DNA of 64,000 nucleotides from Methylobacillus rhizosphaerae (GCF_900187985.1 NZ_FZOA01000003.1:1-64000), one strand, 5' to 3'; shown: positions 33,680-41,705, counted from the first letter of the stretch. Notes: a model not told the origin generated them from the sequence alone. Made by a program: numbers and translations.

Positions 33680-34178
33680 TCCGCGCATTCTCGTTGCCGC
33701 CCTCACTCTTTCCGCCAGTGCATTTATCGGCCTGGTGGTAAGTGAAGGGTATACAGACAAGGCCATTATCCCAACGGTCAATGACCGCCCTACTCTAGGT
33801 TTTGGCAGTACGTACCATGAGGATGGGAGCGCAGTTAAGTCAGGAGACACCACCACACCAGTGCGCGCACTGATCAAAGCCCAGACTCATATCAGCAAAG
33901 AGGAAACCATCTTTCGCGCCAGCTTGCCGGGTGTTGCGTTGTCCCAGGCAGAGTATGACCTGTACATGGACTGGGTCTATCAGTACGGCACAGGTGCCTG
34001 GAGTAAATCCAGCATGAGGCGCAATCTGCTTGCTGGTCAGTACCGCGCATCCTGTGACTCTTTGCTGTTGTATAAGTACAGCGGAGGGTATGACTGTTCG
34101 ACGCCAGGCAACAAGCGCTGTCCTGGAGTCTGGACACGCCAACTTGAAAGGCATGCCAAATGTCTATCAGCGCAATAG
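33672..34178 (+). CDS. SAR endolysin, glycoside hydrolase family 24 lysozyme, 168 aa
   Basis: The weakly hydrophobic N-terminal segment (ILVAALTLSASAFIGLVV) is a signal-anchor-release domain. It is followed at once by SEGYTDKA with catalytic Glu, the aspartate after it and PTLGFGST with Thr, the E-D-T pattern of P21-type lysozymes. The enzyme would be exported by Sec, tethered inactive and released when the membrane is depolarised. The rest shows SQAEYDLYMDWVYQYG and several cysteines. Confidence 0.9.
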   Translation: MASPRILVAALTLSASAFIGLVVSEGYTDKAIIPTVNDRPTLGFGSTYHEDGSAVKSGDTTTPVRALIKAQTHISKEETIFRASLPGVALSQAEYDLYMDWVYQYGTGAWSKSSMRRNLLAGQYRASCDSLLLYKYSGGYDCSTPGNKRCPGVWTRQLERHAKCLSAQ

Positions 34179-34702
34179 TCGGATGGAAAGGCTACGCCAT
34201 CGCAGCCGGATTATCTGCTGTACTTTCAGCGATCGCAGCATGGACAGTGCAAGACTGGCGGTACACATCGCAGATCAAATCTATCGAAACCGAACATGCA
34301 GAAACTGTAACCCAACAACTCATCTACGGATTGGCCAAGTCCGAAGAATACCGGCAACTTGAACGCGATCTTGCTACAGCACTCACCAAGGTTTCCGGCT
34401 ATTACCAGGAGAAAATCACCAATGTTGAAAAAGACAAGACTCGCTTTATCGCTGGTGTGCGCAATGGCACTATCAAGTTGCGCGACCCCTACCAGGCAAC
34501 CGGCAGTGTTGGAGGTATCACCGCCGCAGCCCTCGGCGCCACCGGCGGACTTAATGCAACAGCAGGATGCGAACTTTCGGGAGAGGCTTCTGAATTTCTT
34601 TACAGTGAAGCCGCCAGAGCAGATAAAATAGTTGAGCAACTTACTGCATGCCAGGAAGCAATATGGAAATATGTTCGATTCCTTGAAAAGGATCACAACT
34701 GA
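34160..34702 (+). CDS. Inner-membrane spanin (Rz-like), 180 aa
   Basis: One N-terminal membrane helix (GYAIAAGLSAVLSAIAAW) and a long periplasmic coiled coil (IETEHAETVTQQLIYGLAKS ...), the i-spanin plan. It overlaps the endolysin gene by 19 bp and contains the Rz1-like gene in another frame. With the outer-membrane partner it fuses the membranes at lysis. Confidence 0.85.
   Translation: MSISAIVGWKGYAIAAGLSAVLSAIAAWTVQDWRYTSQIKSIETEHAETVTQQLIYGLAKSEEYRQLERDLATALTKVSGYYQEKITNVEKDKTRFIAGVRNGTIKLRDPYQATGSVGGITAAALGATGGLNATAGCELSGEASEFLYSEAARADKIVEQLTACQEAIWKYVRFLEKDHN
34422..34631 (+). CDS. Outer-membrane spanin lipoprotein (Rz1-like), nested, 69 aa
   Basis: Lies entirely within the Rz-like gene in a +1 related frame, the classic nested arrangement. 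It starts MLKKTRLALSLVCAMALSSC with lipobox LSSC (lipidated Cys) and then has a proline-rich stretch (EVSPPQPSAPP) typical of Rz1. Confidence 0.85.
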   Translation: MLKKTRLALSLVCAMALSSCATPTRQPAVLEVSPPQPSAPPADLMQQQDANFRERLLNFFTVKPPEQIK

Positions 34703-35017
34703 TCCATTCCCCAATAATTACCCACACATCCTCAAAACCCATCAAATACGGTGTCAATGGTGTCTGACGGGGACACCATCCTAGAATTCAAAGCAGTTCA
34801 ACACCGTCCAACAAACCCCGGTAAATCCTAGTGATTCCGGGTTTTTGTTCATGACTATTCAATGACGCTCATTGCGACTCATATCTCAACAATTCTCCAC
34901 ATCTTTACTTCCGCAAGTCCTATACTTGTTTTTTATATATACTATGTTTCACAAGCTGCGATTGAGCTTGAGTAAAAGTCGTATTTAAAATCTTGTGTGT
35001 TACTTCAGGAGGATAGA
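34703..35017. other. Prophage right boundary region (candidate attR and late terminator)
   Basis: No gene. It holds an inverted repeat GGTGTC/GACACC near 34758-34777. A stem-loop with a following T-run lies at 34813-34846 (CCCGG/CCGGG then TTTTTG). Motifs like GTTCAACACCGTCC precede it. The 29 nt at 34813-34841 are almost identical to 39685-39713 next to ssrA. Beyond about 34,870 the sequence is AT-rich and host-like, leading into the gene at 35018. The exact att core cannot be fixed without the left end. Confidence 0.5.
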
Positions 35018-35353
35018 ATGGCTGGATGGTTCGAAATCAACAAAAGTGAAAAGAATGGTCAATACAGCTTTGTTCTCAAGGCTGGCAATAGTGAAATCAT
35101 TCTGACGAGTGAGCAGTACGTAGCAAAGCCGTCGGCTGAAAATGGCATTGAGTCTGTTAGAACAAACAGTCCCAATGATGCCCGGTATGAAAGACTGACC
35201 GCGTCTAATGACAAACCTTACTTCAATCTTAAAGCAGCTAACGGACAAGTGATCGGTACCAGTCAGCTCTACAGTTCAGTTGAGAGCCGCGATAAAGGTA
35301 TTGAATCCGTGAAAACCAATGGCTCAACACAGACAGTCAAGGATAATACCTAG
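35018..35353 (+). CDS. yegP: YegP-like DUF1508 protein, 111 aa
   Basis: AGGAGG precedes ATG 35018. Two tandem DUF1508 units: GWFEINKSEKNGQYSFVLKA with SEQY and NGIESVRTN, then KPYFNLKAANGQVIGTSQLY with GIESVKTNG. Each is a small beta-sheet repeat; the cellular role is unclear. It is the first gene right of the prophage and is probably a host gene, with its own promoter in the AT-rich upstream region, though a phage moron cannot be excluded. Confidence 0.85.
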   Translation: MAGWFEINKSEKNGQYSFVLKAGNSEIILTSEQYVAKPSAENGIESVRTNSPNDARYERLTASNDKPYFNLKAANGQVIGTSQLYSSVESRDKGIESVKTNGSTQTVKDNT

Positions 35354-35413
35354 ACTTCGCACCGGGTCAGGATATCCATGACTCGGTCATAGATATCTCC
35401 TTAAGATATACGT

Positions 35414-35439
35414 AAAAAAGCCCGGCTATGCCGGGCTTT
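35414..35439. terminator. Bidirectional terminator between yegP-like and csp genes
   Basis: AAAAAAGCCCGGC, loop TAT, GCCGGGCTTT; serves the rightward gene and, weakly, the leftward cold-shock gene that ends at 35496. Confidence 0.75.
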
Positions 35440-35495
35440 CAATCAGCTAACATTGAAATGCACCAGCATTCAATGTTAATCGCTAATCAGAGATA

Positions 35496-35702
35496 TTACT
35501 CAGGCTTGATATTGCTAGCTTGCTTGCCTTTAGGTCCATCAGTCACGTCAAAGCTGACGCGTTGGTTTTCAGCCAGGCTCTTGTAACCACCTTCATTAAC
35601 AATCGCAGAGAAGTGGGCGAACAAATCGCTACCGCCTTCATCAGGAGTAATGAAACCAAAACCCTTGCTATCGTTAAACCATTTTACTGTACCTGTTGCC
35701 AT
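35496..35702 (-). CDS. cspA: Cold-shock protein, 68 aa
   Basis: [20 protein letters not shown] with the RNP1 motif KGFGFI and RNP2-like DLFAHFSAI is diagnostic for the CspA family, an OB-fold RNA chaperone. Start placed at ATG 35702, as in all homologues. The 188 bp upstream to infA is AT-rich and probably contains the promoter and the long leader usual for cold-shock genes. Confidence 0.95.
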   Translation of the reverse strand: MATGTVKWFNDSKGFGFITPDEGGSDLFAHFSAIVNEGGYKSLAENQRVSFDVTDGPKGKQASNIKPE

Positions 35703-35890
35703 AACGCATTCCATTCATTCATTTGTGGGGAGGCGGCCCAAAAGTTTGTATTTCAAATTCTGTAAAAAATCAAAGTTCAAACGCCTTAGTTGAGTTTTTA
35801 CGTTTTTATTTCCCGCATGTCAACTAATAATTGATTTTTTACGAATTTTTTATATGCCTTACCGACAAGTAATTGTCATCAGTTATGCAC

Positions 35891-36157
35891 TTACCTGGAA
35901 AATGACTTGCCCTGTCTAGCCGGCCTAGGACCGTTGGATTCGATATGCCTGAAAATAACACGTCCCTTGCCCAGATCGTATGGAGAAAGCTCTACAGTCA
36001 CTTTGTCACCTGCCAGGATACGAATATGATGCTTGCGCATTTTTCCACCGGTATAGGCAATTAACATGTGTCCATTTTCCAACGTCACCCGGAAACGTGA
36101 ATCAGGTAGAACTTCGTCTACCTTCCCTTGCATTTCTATCAACTCTTCTTTAGCCAC
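35891..36157 (-). CDS. infA: Translation initiation factor IF-1, long variant, 88 aa
   Basis: OB-fold IF-1: [40 protein letters not shown] and [14 protein letters not shown]. It is longer than the 72-residue standard because of a basic C-terminal tail ([11 protein letters not shown]). This long form, next to a cold-shock gene and away from the ribosomal operon, is known as a second infA in betaproteobacteria. AGGAGG-like GGAGG precedes the start. Confidence 0.92.
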   Translation of the reverse strand: MAKEELIEMQGKVDEVLPDSRFRVTLENGHMLIAYTGGKMRKHHIRILAGDKVTVELSPYDLGKGRVIFRHIESNGPRPARQGKSFSR

Positions 36158-36189
36158 AAGGCCTCCTTAATTTATTCATTCAATATTCG

Positions 36190-36426
36190 TTATGCAAATG
36201 CCAGGGGATTTGCCAGCCAACGCTGACCCTGCTCTGCAGCATGCAACAACGCTTTCTCTCGCGTCTTGAACTCACGACTGAAGCTAAAAATACGACAATG
36301 ACTAGCCGTGCCCTTTCCGCTACTGATGGATATGGACGAGATATAGCGTCCGCTCTCAGCTGCTCGCGAAATAGGGGTAATAAGATAACGCCCGACCGTA
36401 AACGGTTGGGTTCCTGATAAATTCAT
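36190..36426 (-). CDS. Conserved hypothetical protein, 78 aa
   Basis: Starts MNLSGTQPFTVGRYLITP and ends with a helical region containing TREKALLHAAEQGQRWL. Small proteins of this pattern lie next to infA/csp in related genomes as I recall, but no function is known. It is 32 bp upstream of infA and in the same direction, so it is probably co-transcribed. Confidence 0.6.
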   Translation of the reverse strand: MNLSGTQPFTVGRYLITPISRAAESGRYISSISISSGKGTASHCRIFSFSREFKTREKALLHAAEQGQRWLANPLAFA

Positions 36427-36770
36427 GTTAAATACTCAAAGTAGCCTAGGCTACGCAATAGAGATGACTGATTCCACTCATCTTGCCAGAGAGGGAAGTC
36501 ATCGCAGGACAAAACATCTGTCCGGTGTGAGGCTTGCCATAAGGAAAGTTTGACCACTGTCAATTTTTAGAAGTGGCGTTAGTGGCGGGAGTAGTGAGGA
36601 AACCGCAACACATCTCAGAACTTGCTGTAGAAAAGGTAAGCAATCCGCTACAGCCTTTCTAGTGTAGTGCATTAACCCGTCTCATGTCGAGCATGTTGTG
36701 CTGTTACAGTCAAATTCACAGGAAAAACCTGCTTGATTTTAAACTTCCTGGTGCCACGGTTTTACCGCAA
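36427..36770. other. Intergenic region without recognisable gene
   Basis: 344 bp between two leftward genes. It should hold the promoter of the 36190/infA unit. No convincing ORF, RNA or repeat was seen. Confidence 0.5.
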
Positions 36771-37154
36771 TCAGGGCAATGGATTGACCATGCGTCGCAC
36801 CTGACATACCAGGTCAGCCATCACGTTGGCATGCTCATCCAGCTGCACGGGCTGCAGTGCAGTGCGGTTGGAGGATTGGCGTAACAGCTTGCCTTGCGCA
36901 TCAAAAAATGTTGTTTCCAGTGTGCGATACAACTGCTTCCTGCAATCAAACTCCAGCCTCATGTGCTTGATTGTGCGCGGTACGCCTTCAGTTTCCAGTT
37001 TCGCCAGCATGGAAGAGTAAATGCCATTCTCAGCATAGGAATCCGAGTCTATAGATAAACTGGTAGCCTGACTCTCGATCAAGGGTTCCCATTCCGTAGC
37101 CACGGCAATGCCTGGCAACAGCAAGAATATGAATAAGAAAATGGATGAATGCAT
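36771..37154 (-). CDS. Surface-adhesin-E-like exported protein, 127 aa
   Basis: Start placed at ATG 37154, giving the signal peptide HSSIFLFIFLLLPGIAVAT. The mature part (EWEPLIESQATSLSIDSDSY, then TIKHMRLEFDCRKQLYRTLE and a final Cys) follows the pattern of the surface-adhesin protein E family, with two conserved cysteines. It is exported to the periplasm or outer membrane. The name is tentative. Confidence 0.65.
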   Translation of the reverse strand: MHSSIFLFIFLLLPGIAVATEWEPLIESQATSLSIDSDSYAENGIYSSMLAKLETEGVPRTIKHMRLEFDCRKQLYRTLETTFFDAQGKLLRQSSNRTALQPVQLDEHANVMADLVCQVRRMVNPLP

Positions 37155-37236
37155 ATGCAGGGCCTGCGATTGTCTATCTATATCTTGCCGCAAGCATTCA
37201 AACGCGGATATCAGTCAAATGACGCATAGGCCAAAT

Positions 37237-37265
37237 AAAAAAGCGAATCCGAAGATTCGCTTTTT
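37237..37265 (-). terminator. Terminator of tRNA unit 1
   Basis: AGCGAATC/GATTCGCT stem; the minus strand reads into TTTTTTATT. Lies just after tRNA-Asp copy 1. Confidence 0.8.
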
Positions 37266-37266
37266 C

Positions 37267-37343
37267 TGGCGGAGCGGACGGGGCTCGAACCCGCGACCCC
37301 CGGCGTGACAGGCCGGTATTCTAACCAACTGAACTACCGCTCC
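37267..37343 (-). tRNA. tRNA-Asp(GTC), copy 1
   Basis: 77 nt including encoded CCA. The minus strand begins GGAGCGGTAGTTCAGTTGG; anticodon loop CTGTCAC gives GTC. TTCGAGCC T-loop and perfect acceptor stem. Downstream of tRNA-Val copy 1 in the same transcript. Confidence 0.97.
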
Positions 37344-37394
37344 ATAACTCTGCATCAGGTTGTCATGCCTGACGACTTGTCTCAACAAGGACGG

Positions 37395-37470
37395 TGGTGG
37401 GTGATGACGGGGTCGAACCGCCGACATTCGCCTTGTAAGGGCGACGCTCTACCAACTGAGCTAATCACCC
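37395..37470 (-). tRNA. tRNA-Val(TAC), copy 1
   Basis: 76 nt including encoded CCA. The minus strand begins GGGTGATTAGCTCAGTTGG; anticodon loop CTTACAA gives TAC. Leads the two-tRNA unit. Confidence 0.97.
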
Positions 37471-37531
37471 GTGCCTTGTGAAGCGTGTGCATTTTACATG
37501 CACTTTTTACTCTTGCAACTTTCTCAAGAAT

Positions 37532-37560
37532 AAAAAAGCGAACCCTGAAGTTCGCTTTTT
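37532..37560 (-). terminator. Terminator of tRNA unit 2
   Basis: AGCGAAC/GTTCGCT stem with a minus-strand T-run, after tRNA-Asp copy 2. Confidence 0.78.
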
Positions 37561-37561
37561 C

Positions 37562-37638
37562 TGGCGGAGCGGACGGGGCTCGAACCCGCGACCCCCGGCG
37601 TGACAGGCCGGTATTCTAACCAACTGAACTACCGCTCC
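37562..37638 (-). tRNA. tRNA-Asp(GTC), copy 2
   Basis: Identical to copy 1 at 37267-37343, with encoded CCA. Confidence 0.97.
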
Positions 37639-37689
37639 ATAACTCTGCATCAGGTTGTCATGCCTGACGACTTGTCTCAACAAGGACGG

Positions 37690-37765
37690 TGGTGGGTGAT
37701 GACGGGGTCGAACCGCCGACATTCGCCTTGTAAGGGCGACGCTCTACCAACTGAGCTAATCACCC
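37690..37765 (-). tRNA. tRNA-Val(TAC), copy 2
   Basis: Identical to copy 1 at 37395-37470, with encoded CCA. Confidence 0.97.
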
Positions 37766-37962
37766 GTGCCTTACTGAGAGCGCGCATTCTACAGGATTTT
37801 CCGTATTTGGGAATAGGCCACTACAACTTTTTTGCCCGGCCGCTCAAATCCTTTATTCCTGCCCCGCCATGCATAGCGGGATACGCTATACTGATAACCT
37901 GAAATTTCAAATACTTGCATCTCATGATATGCAGGAAGTGAACGCACCCACCAGGAGAAACC

Positions 37963-38502
37963 ATGCTGAAAATTCTTTCACTCATTGCCATATTAGGGTT
38001 GGTAGCGCTGGCTGTATTTCGTTCCGCATATGCAGCGCCTGTACCAAAACCGGGCACTCCGGCCCCTGACTTCATATTACCTGATGCCAAAAAGGAGCAG
38101 CACCGCCTCAGCGACTATGCTGACCAGTGGCTGGTGCTGTATTTTTATCCCAAGGATGACACCCCCGGCTGCACCAAGGAAGCCTGCAGCTTTCGCGATG
38201 ACTTGCACCAGCTTGAAAAACTCGGTGCAAAAGTAGTCGGTATCAGCGTGGATGACTCAGACTCCCACGCCAAGTTCGCCGAGAAATACAGCCTCCCCTT
38301 CCCCCTGCTTGCCGATGCGGACGGCAAAGTGGCTGATCGTTATGGCGCCTTGACCAATCTGGGCCTCATCAAAATTGCCAAGCGCTACACATTCCTGATC
38401 GACCCCAAAGGCAATATCGCCAAGACATACCTTAGCGTGGATACCTCCCGCCACTCGCAGGAGATCATCGACGACCTCAAACAACTCAAGGCACAACCAT
38501 AA
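37963..38502 (+). CDS. Exported BCP/PrxQ-type peroxiredoxin, 179 aa
   Basis: CAGGAGAAACC precedes ATG 37963. An N-terminal hydrophobic signal or anchor (LSLIAILGLVALAVFRSAYA) leads to the thioredoxin-fold peroxiredoxin domain. The peroxidatic Cys lies in DTPGCTKEACSF, with a second Cys five residues on, as in atypical two-cysteine BCP enzymes. It reduces hydroperoxides, here probably in the periplasm. It converges with the thioredoxin-like gene, a possible functional neighbour though not a reductant across the membrane. Confidence 0.88.
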   Translation: MLKILSLIAILGLVALAVFRSAYAAPVPKPGTPAPDFILPDAKKEQHRLSDYADQWLVLYFYPKDDTPGCTKEACSFRDDLHQLEKLGAKVVGISVDDSDSHAKFAEKYSLPFPLLADADGKVADRYGALTNLGLIKIAKRYTFLIDPKGNIAKTYLSVDTSRHSQEIIDDLKQLKAQP

Positions 38503-38530
38503 AAAAACGCCGGGACATACCCGGCGTTTT
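38501..38530. terminator. Bidirectional terminator (peroxiredoxin / thioredoxin-like)
   Basis: AAAACGCCGGG, loop ACATA, CCCGGCGTTTT between convergent genes. Confidence 0.88.
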
Positions 38531-38547
38531 CCATATCATGCAAAGAT

Positions 38548-38913
38548 CTAAACCGCCTGCTTCTCCTTGAAATAGCGGTCAATCTCCGTCACATCAAACT
38601 CGCCCCAGGCTGCAATCGCTTCATCCAGCTCACGGGCAGTCATATCCCCCACCTGCGCATCCACCACGACCTGATTGCGGATCGGCATCACGGCTGGAAT
38701 CTGTTTTACATTGAAATACTGCGCAATCTCGGGCGACTCATCAATATTCACCATGGCAAACACAATCTCGGAATGCACATCCGAAGCTGCCTCAAATGTG
38801 GGAGAAAACGACATGCATGGCTCACACCAGGGAGCCCAGAAATCCACAATCACAAACGCATTGCCTTCAATAGCCTGCTTGAAATTACCCTTGTTCAAAT
38901 GCTGCACTGCCAT
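38548..38913 (-). CDS. Thioredoxin-like protein with CEPC active site, 121 aa
   Basis: ATG 38913 follows GAGGAG. Thioredoxin fold with FVIVDFWAPWCEPCMSFSPT and IPAVMPIRN (cis-Pro region partly altered). The active site is WCEPC instead of the usual WCGPC, which should shift the redox potential. There is no signal peptide, so it is cytoplasmic. A C-terminal helical extension (LDEAIAAWGEFDVTEIDR) exceeds standard TrxA. Confidence 0.85.
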   Translation of the reverse strand: MAVQHLNKGNFKQAIEGNAFVIVDFWAPWCEPCMSFSPTFEAASDVHSEIVFAMVNIDESPEIAQYFNVKQIPAVMPIRNQVVVDAQVGDMTARELDEAIAAWGEFDVTEIDRYFKEKQAV

Positions 38914-39287
38914 GACCACTCCTCGTCTTCTATCTCATCGTTATCGACACCTGCCCTACTAGACAGGCTAATGCCAGTCTAGAGGCGGATCACCCAGCAC
39001 ACAATGTCAAAACCTCCCGTTATTAACCGGGGAGTTATACCCAATGCTAGAGCGGAAAACACCATGCGACATGCCTAACACACCCTTAGCAGTTGAAATG
39101 ACACTAAACAATGAGCTTGATAACTCATTGCTTCCTTTGAAAATTCACACAACTACGTTTACGACATAGCGGCCCATGCATGACAAATCAAGGCGAAAAA
39201 CCAAAAGAGCGGTTATAATTGGCCTCTTGGCTGGCTCAAAGAACTTTCATTACAAAATCCAGTCATAGCAGTAGCTTCAAACCATCA
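38914..39287. other. Upstream region of ssrA
   Basis: 374 bp with no recognisable protein gene. A -10 like TATAAT at 39214-39219 lies about 70 bp before the mature tmRNA 5' end, fitting a precursor later trimmed by RNase P. No clear -35 was found. Confidence 0.4.
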
Positions 39288-39650
39288 GGGGCCGACCAGG
39301 TTTCGACGTGGGTTGCAAAGCAGCGCAGGGCATACCGAGGCCTAGTCACCTCGTAAATAAACTAGAACAAGTATAGTCGCAAACGACGAAACTTACGCTC
39401 TAGCCGCTTAATCCCGGCTGGACGCTGCACCGGAAGGCCTCTCGGCCGGGCGGGGTAACCCGCAGCAGCGTCATTTAGAGAGGATCGTGTTGTATTGGGT
39501 TACTTAATACAACATTAAATCCAAGGTAACTCGCCTGCTGTTTGCTTGCTCGTTGGTGGGCATCAGGTTAAATCAAACAACACAGCTAAGTATGTAGAAC
39601 TGTCTGTGGAGGGCTTGCGGACGGGGGTTCGATTCCCCCCGGCTCCACCA
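39288..39650 (+). ncRNA. ssrA: tmRNA (transfer-messenger RNA)
   Basis: The 5' end GGGGCCGACCAGGTTTCGAC pairs with the 3' end CGGCTCC before encoded ACCA to make the tRNA-like acceptor stem. The T-arm GGTTCGATTCC is at the 3' end. The tag frame at 39379-39411 encodes ANDETYALAA followed by TAA, so stalled-ribosome products receive a degradation tag ending ALAA. It works with SmpB (47570-48034). The 3' end is the attachment site of the downstream integrative element and remains intact. Confidence 0.97.
39627..39647 (+). other. Left attachment site (attL) in the ssrA 3' end
   Basis: The ssrA T-arm/acceptor segment GTTCGATTCCCCCCGGC and following bases match 46830-46850 at 17 of 21 positions, same orientation. 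An integrase gene starts 166 bp downstream. Confidence 0.65.
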
Positions 39651-39684
39651 AATACCTGTTCAACGCAATGCAGAGCAGTACACC

Positions 39685-39720
39685 AAACCCCGGCAAATCC
39701 TAGTGATTCCGGGGTTTTTT
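39685..39720 (+). terminator. Terminator downstream of ssrA, element-borne
   Basis: Perfect 9-bp stem AAACCCCGG/CCGGGGTTT with a 15-nt loop and TTTTTT. It lies inside the element, so it replaces the native ssrA terminator that now sits at 46884. Its 29 nt are almost the same as 34813-34841 at the prophage end. Confidence 0.75.
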
Positions 39721-39762
39721 GTTTAATACCGTTCAATCCCGTCCGTTGACATCCAGCGATTT

Positions 39763-39812
39763 ATTGGGGTAACTTTAGGGGTAACACACTTATCCCAATA
39801 TGGAGTTACCCC
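39763..39812. promoter_or_regulatory. Putative integrase arm-binding sites before int
   Basis: Direct motif GGGGTAACTTTAGGGGTAAC at 39766-39785 and an inverted copy (GAGTTACCCC) at 39799-39808, 7 bp before the int start codon. The same 23-bp motif recurs at 46756-46778 near the other end. Related inverted copies occur inside int near 39903-39922. Probably arm sites that also allow autoregulation of int. Confidence 0.55.
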
Positions 39813-39815
39813 AAA

Positions 39816-41030
39816 ATGGCTTTGAATGACGTAGCAATACGCAAGGCTAGCCCTCGTGATAAGGCATACAAGCTCTATGACGAAGCCGGGCTATTCATTC
39901 AAGTTACCCCAACTGGGGGTAAGTGGTGGCGCTTCAAGTATCGTTACCAAGGCAAAGAGAAGCTGCTATCCCTTGGCACTTATCCTGATGTGTCATTAGC
40001 CCAGGCGCGTGAACGTAGGGATGAAACCCGAAAGCTGCTTGCACAAGATATTGACCCTGGTGAGAATCGCAAGGCAGTCAAGCAAAGTAAGCAGTCCAAT
40101 GCCGCTAACAGCTTTGAGGTGCTTTCCAGAGAGTGGACTACATTGCACATGGCTGACAAATCCGAAAGCCACCAGCAAAGAACCTTACGCAGACTTGAGG
40201 TATATCTATTCCCCTGGATAGGTAGCAAACCTATTGCCGATATAACAGCCCCTGAAATTCTGGACTGTATCAGGCGCATTCAAAATCAGAACAAGTTAGA
40301 GACAGCACACCGCACCTTGCAATCTGCGGGACAAGTATTCCGCTATGCCGTGCAAACTGGCCGGGCTGATCGGGATGTTACAGCAGACCTAAAAGGCGCT
40401 CTCCCCTCTCCCACTGTCACCCATATGGCTAGCTTTGTTGAGCCGAAGCAAGTAGCAGAATTGTTAAGGGCCATTGATGGCTTTACAGGCACGTTTACAG
40501 TTCAAACAGCCTTACGCCTTGCCCCGTTGTTTTTCGTGCGTCCTGGTGAGCTACGTACAGCCAAATGGGCAGATATTGATTTAGAGGCCGGTGAATGGCG
40601 TTACCGGGTGAGCAAGACTAAGACTGATCACCTGGTGCCACTCTCTAGCCAGGCAATTGCTTTACTCAAAGACCTGCACCCAGTATCTGGCCATGGTGAG
40701 TTTGTGTTTATGGGTGGCCATGATCCCAAGAAGCCAATGAGTGAAGCAGCTATCAATGCCGCATTGAAACGTATGGGTTACGACACCAAGACACAGATCA
40801 CCGGCCATGGCTTCCGTGCAATGGCTCGTACCCTATTGCATGAACGGTTAAATATCGACCCGCATATTATCGAGCACCAGCTAGCGCATAAGGTGCCAGA
40901 TGCTTTGGGCAGTGCCTATAACCGCACCAAGTTTATTGAGCAGCGCAAAGAGATGATGCAGGCATGGGCAGATTATTTGGATGAGTTGAAAGCGGGTGCA
41001 AAAGTGATCAATTTTAAGGGGGCAGCATGA
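39816..41030 (+). CDS. int: P4-type tyrosine integrase, 404 aa
   Basis: The N-terminal DUF4102 arm-binding domain (KLYDEAGLFIQVTPTGGKWW, LSLGTYPDVSLAQAR) is followed by a core-binding helical domain. The catalytic domain has Arg242 (FVRPGELR), His331 and Arg334 (GHGFRAM), His358 (QLAHKV) and Tyr368 (SAYNR). It integrates and excises the element at the ssrA 3' end. The start is 166 bp from the ssrA end and oriented away from it. Full length, probably active. Confidence 0.95.
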   Translation: MALNDVAIRKASPRDKAYKLYDEAGLFIQVTPTGGKWWRFKYRYQGKEKLLSLGTYPDVSLAQARERRDETRKLLAQDIDPGENRKAVKQSKQSNAANSFEVLSREWTTLHMADKSESHQQRTLRRLEVYLFPWIGSKPIADITAPEILDCIRRIQNQNKLETAHRTLQSAGQVFRYAVQTGRADRDVTADLKGALPSPTVTHMASFVEPKQVAELLRAIDGFTGTFTVQTALRLAPLFFVRPGELRTAKWADIDLEAGEWRYRVSKTKTDHLVPLSSQAIALLKDLHPVSGHGEFVFMGGHDPKKPMSEAAINAALKRMGYDTKTQITGHGFRAMARTLLHERLNIDPHIIEHQLAHKVPDALGSAYNRTKFIEQRKEMMQAWADYLDELKAGAKVINFKGAA

Positions 41031-41411
41031 TGATGCTAGGTGGAGAGAGTCATTTAATAACGGTGACAATTTGTCACCCTTTCTCAACATCTTTACAGGT
41101 AATTTCTTCTCCTTATTGATTTTTTGAGTCGGGGCAAGTCGGGGCGCTCGGGGCACCGCGTCATTACTGGGTTTCAGACGCCCCGAATTTCCGGGGCATA
41201 CTCGGGGCAGTCGGGGCAACATTGTTCAAAGCCGTTCAATGCAGTCCGACTGATTTACAACGCGCCTGTTATATCTGCTGGCATATCCACCAGCGATTTG
41301 AAAAGGGCATTACCGTGATACGTGCGGATTCACGTATGAAAAACGGGGCTGCTGGTGATTCGAGCACCAGCAGCCCCTAACCACAATCAAACCTATGTAG
41401 GAGGTTTCACC
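41031..41411. other. Non-coding gap after int, containing the left inverted repeat
   Basis: No convincing gene. It contains the left 141-bp repeat (41108-41248) and, further right, a stem GCTGCTGG/CCAGCAGC at 41347-41376 just before the first cargo gene. An apparent ORF at 41124-41318 is the repeat read through. Confidence 0.6.
41108..41248 (+). repeat. Left copy of a 141-bp inverted repeat with TCGGGGC iterons
   Basis: TCGGGGC occurs at 41129, 41139, 41148, 41202 and 41211, inverted at 41180, plus a CCGGGGC variant at 41191. The reverse complement of 46313-46453 matches at about 135 of 141 positions with no gaps (counted by eye). The repeat ends with GTTCAATGCAGTCCG. Confidence 0.92.
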
Positions 41412-41705
41412 ATGGCTGCTGTAGATTCTACCCCTGAATGCCCGGGCGCTCTCACTGAGTCTGCCCCTCACCAAGACATCCCCGCTGATACGCTGAATGC
41501 TAAGTATGGTTGGATAGATTCAGGCGACAAACTGAACGAGGCGCGGAAGATAATCGAATTCCTGAGCAGGGCTATCACTAGAGGAGATGATTCTGACATC
41601 CCCGGGCCTGGATATAGCGAGGGGCTTCATTGCATTTTTATGGATGTGCAAGCCCGGCTTGAGATTGTGGATCACTATCACGACAGCATAAGGGAAAGAT
41701 CATGA
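41412..41705 (+). CDS. Hypothetical island protein, 97 aa
   Basis: TAGGAGG precedes ATG 41412, supporting this start over the upstream ATG. The N-terminal ~35 residues are polar; the rest is helical (DKLNEARKIIEFLSRAI ... DVQARLEIVDHYHDSI). No family is recognised. It is the first gene inside the inverted-repeat-bounded module. Confidence 0.6.
   Translation: MAAVDSTPECPGALTESAPHQDIPADTLNAKYGWIDSGDKLNEARKIIEFLSRAITRGDDSDIPGPGYSEGLHCIFMDVQARLEIVDHYHDSIRERS

Larger units (their letters stand above)
37256..37772. repeat. Direct duplication of a tRNA-Asp/tRNA-Val unit
   Basis: 37256-37477 and 37551-37772 (222 bp each, offset 295 bp) appear identical, including the spacer between the two tRNAs. 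The flanking terminator stems differ in sequence. Confidence 0.9.

Noticed and set aside
37215-37722. Two nearly identical ORFs of 70-71 aa antisense and sense to the tRNAs
   Set aside because: They only reflect the duplicated tRNA cassette.
41124-41318. ORF 64 aa, with a similar one on the minus strand at 46249-46437
   Set aside because: Both are read-throughs of the inverted repeat; no ribosome site and low-complexity translation.
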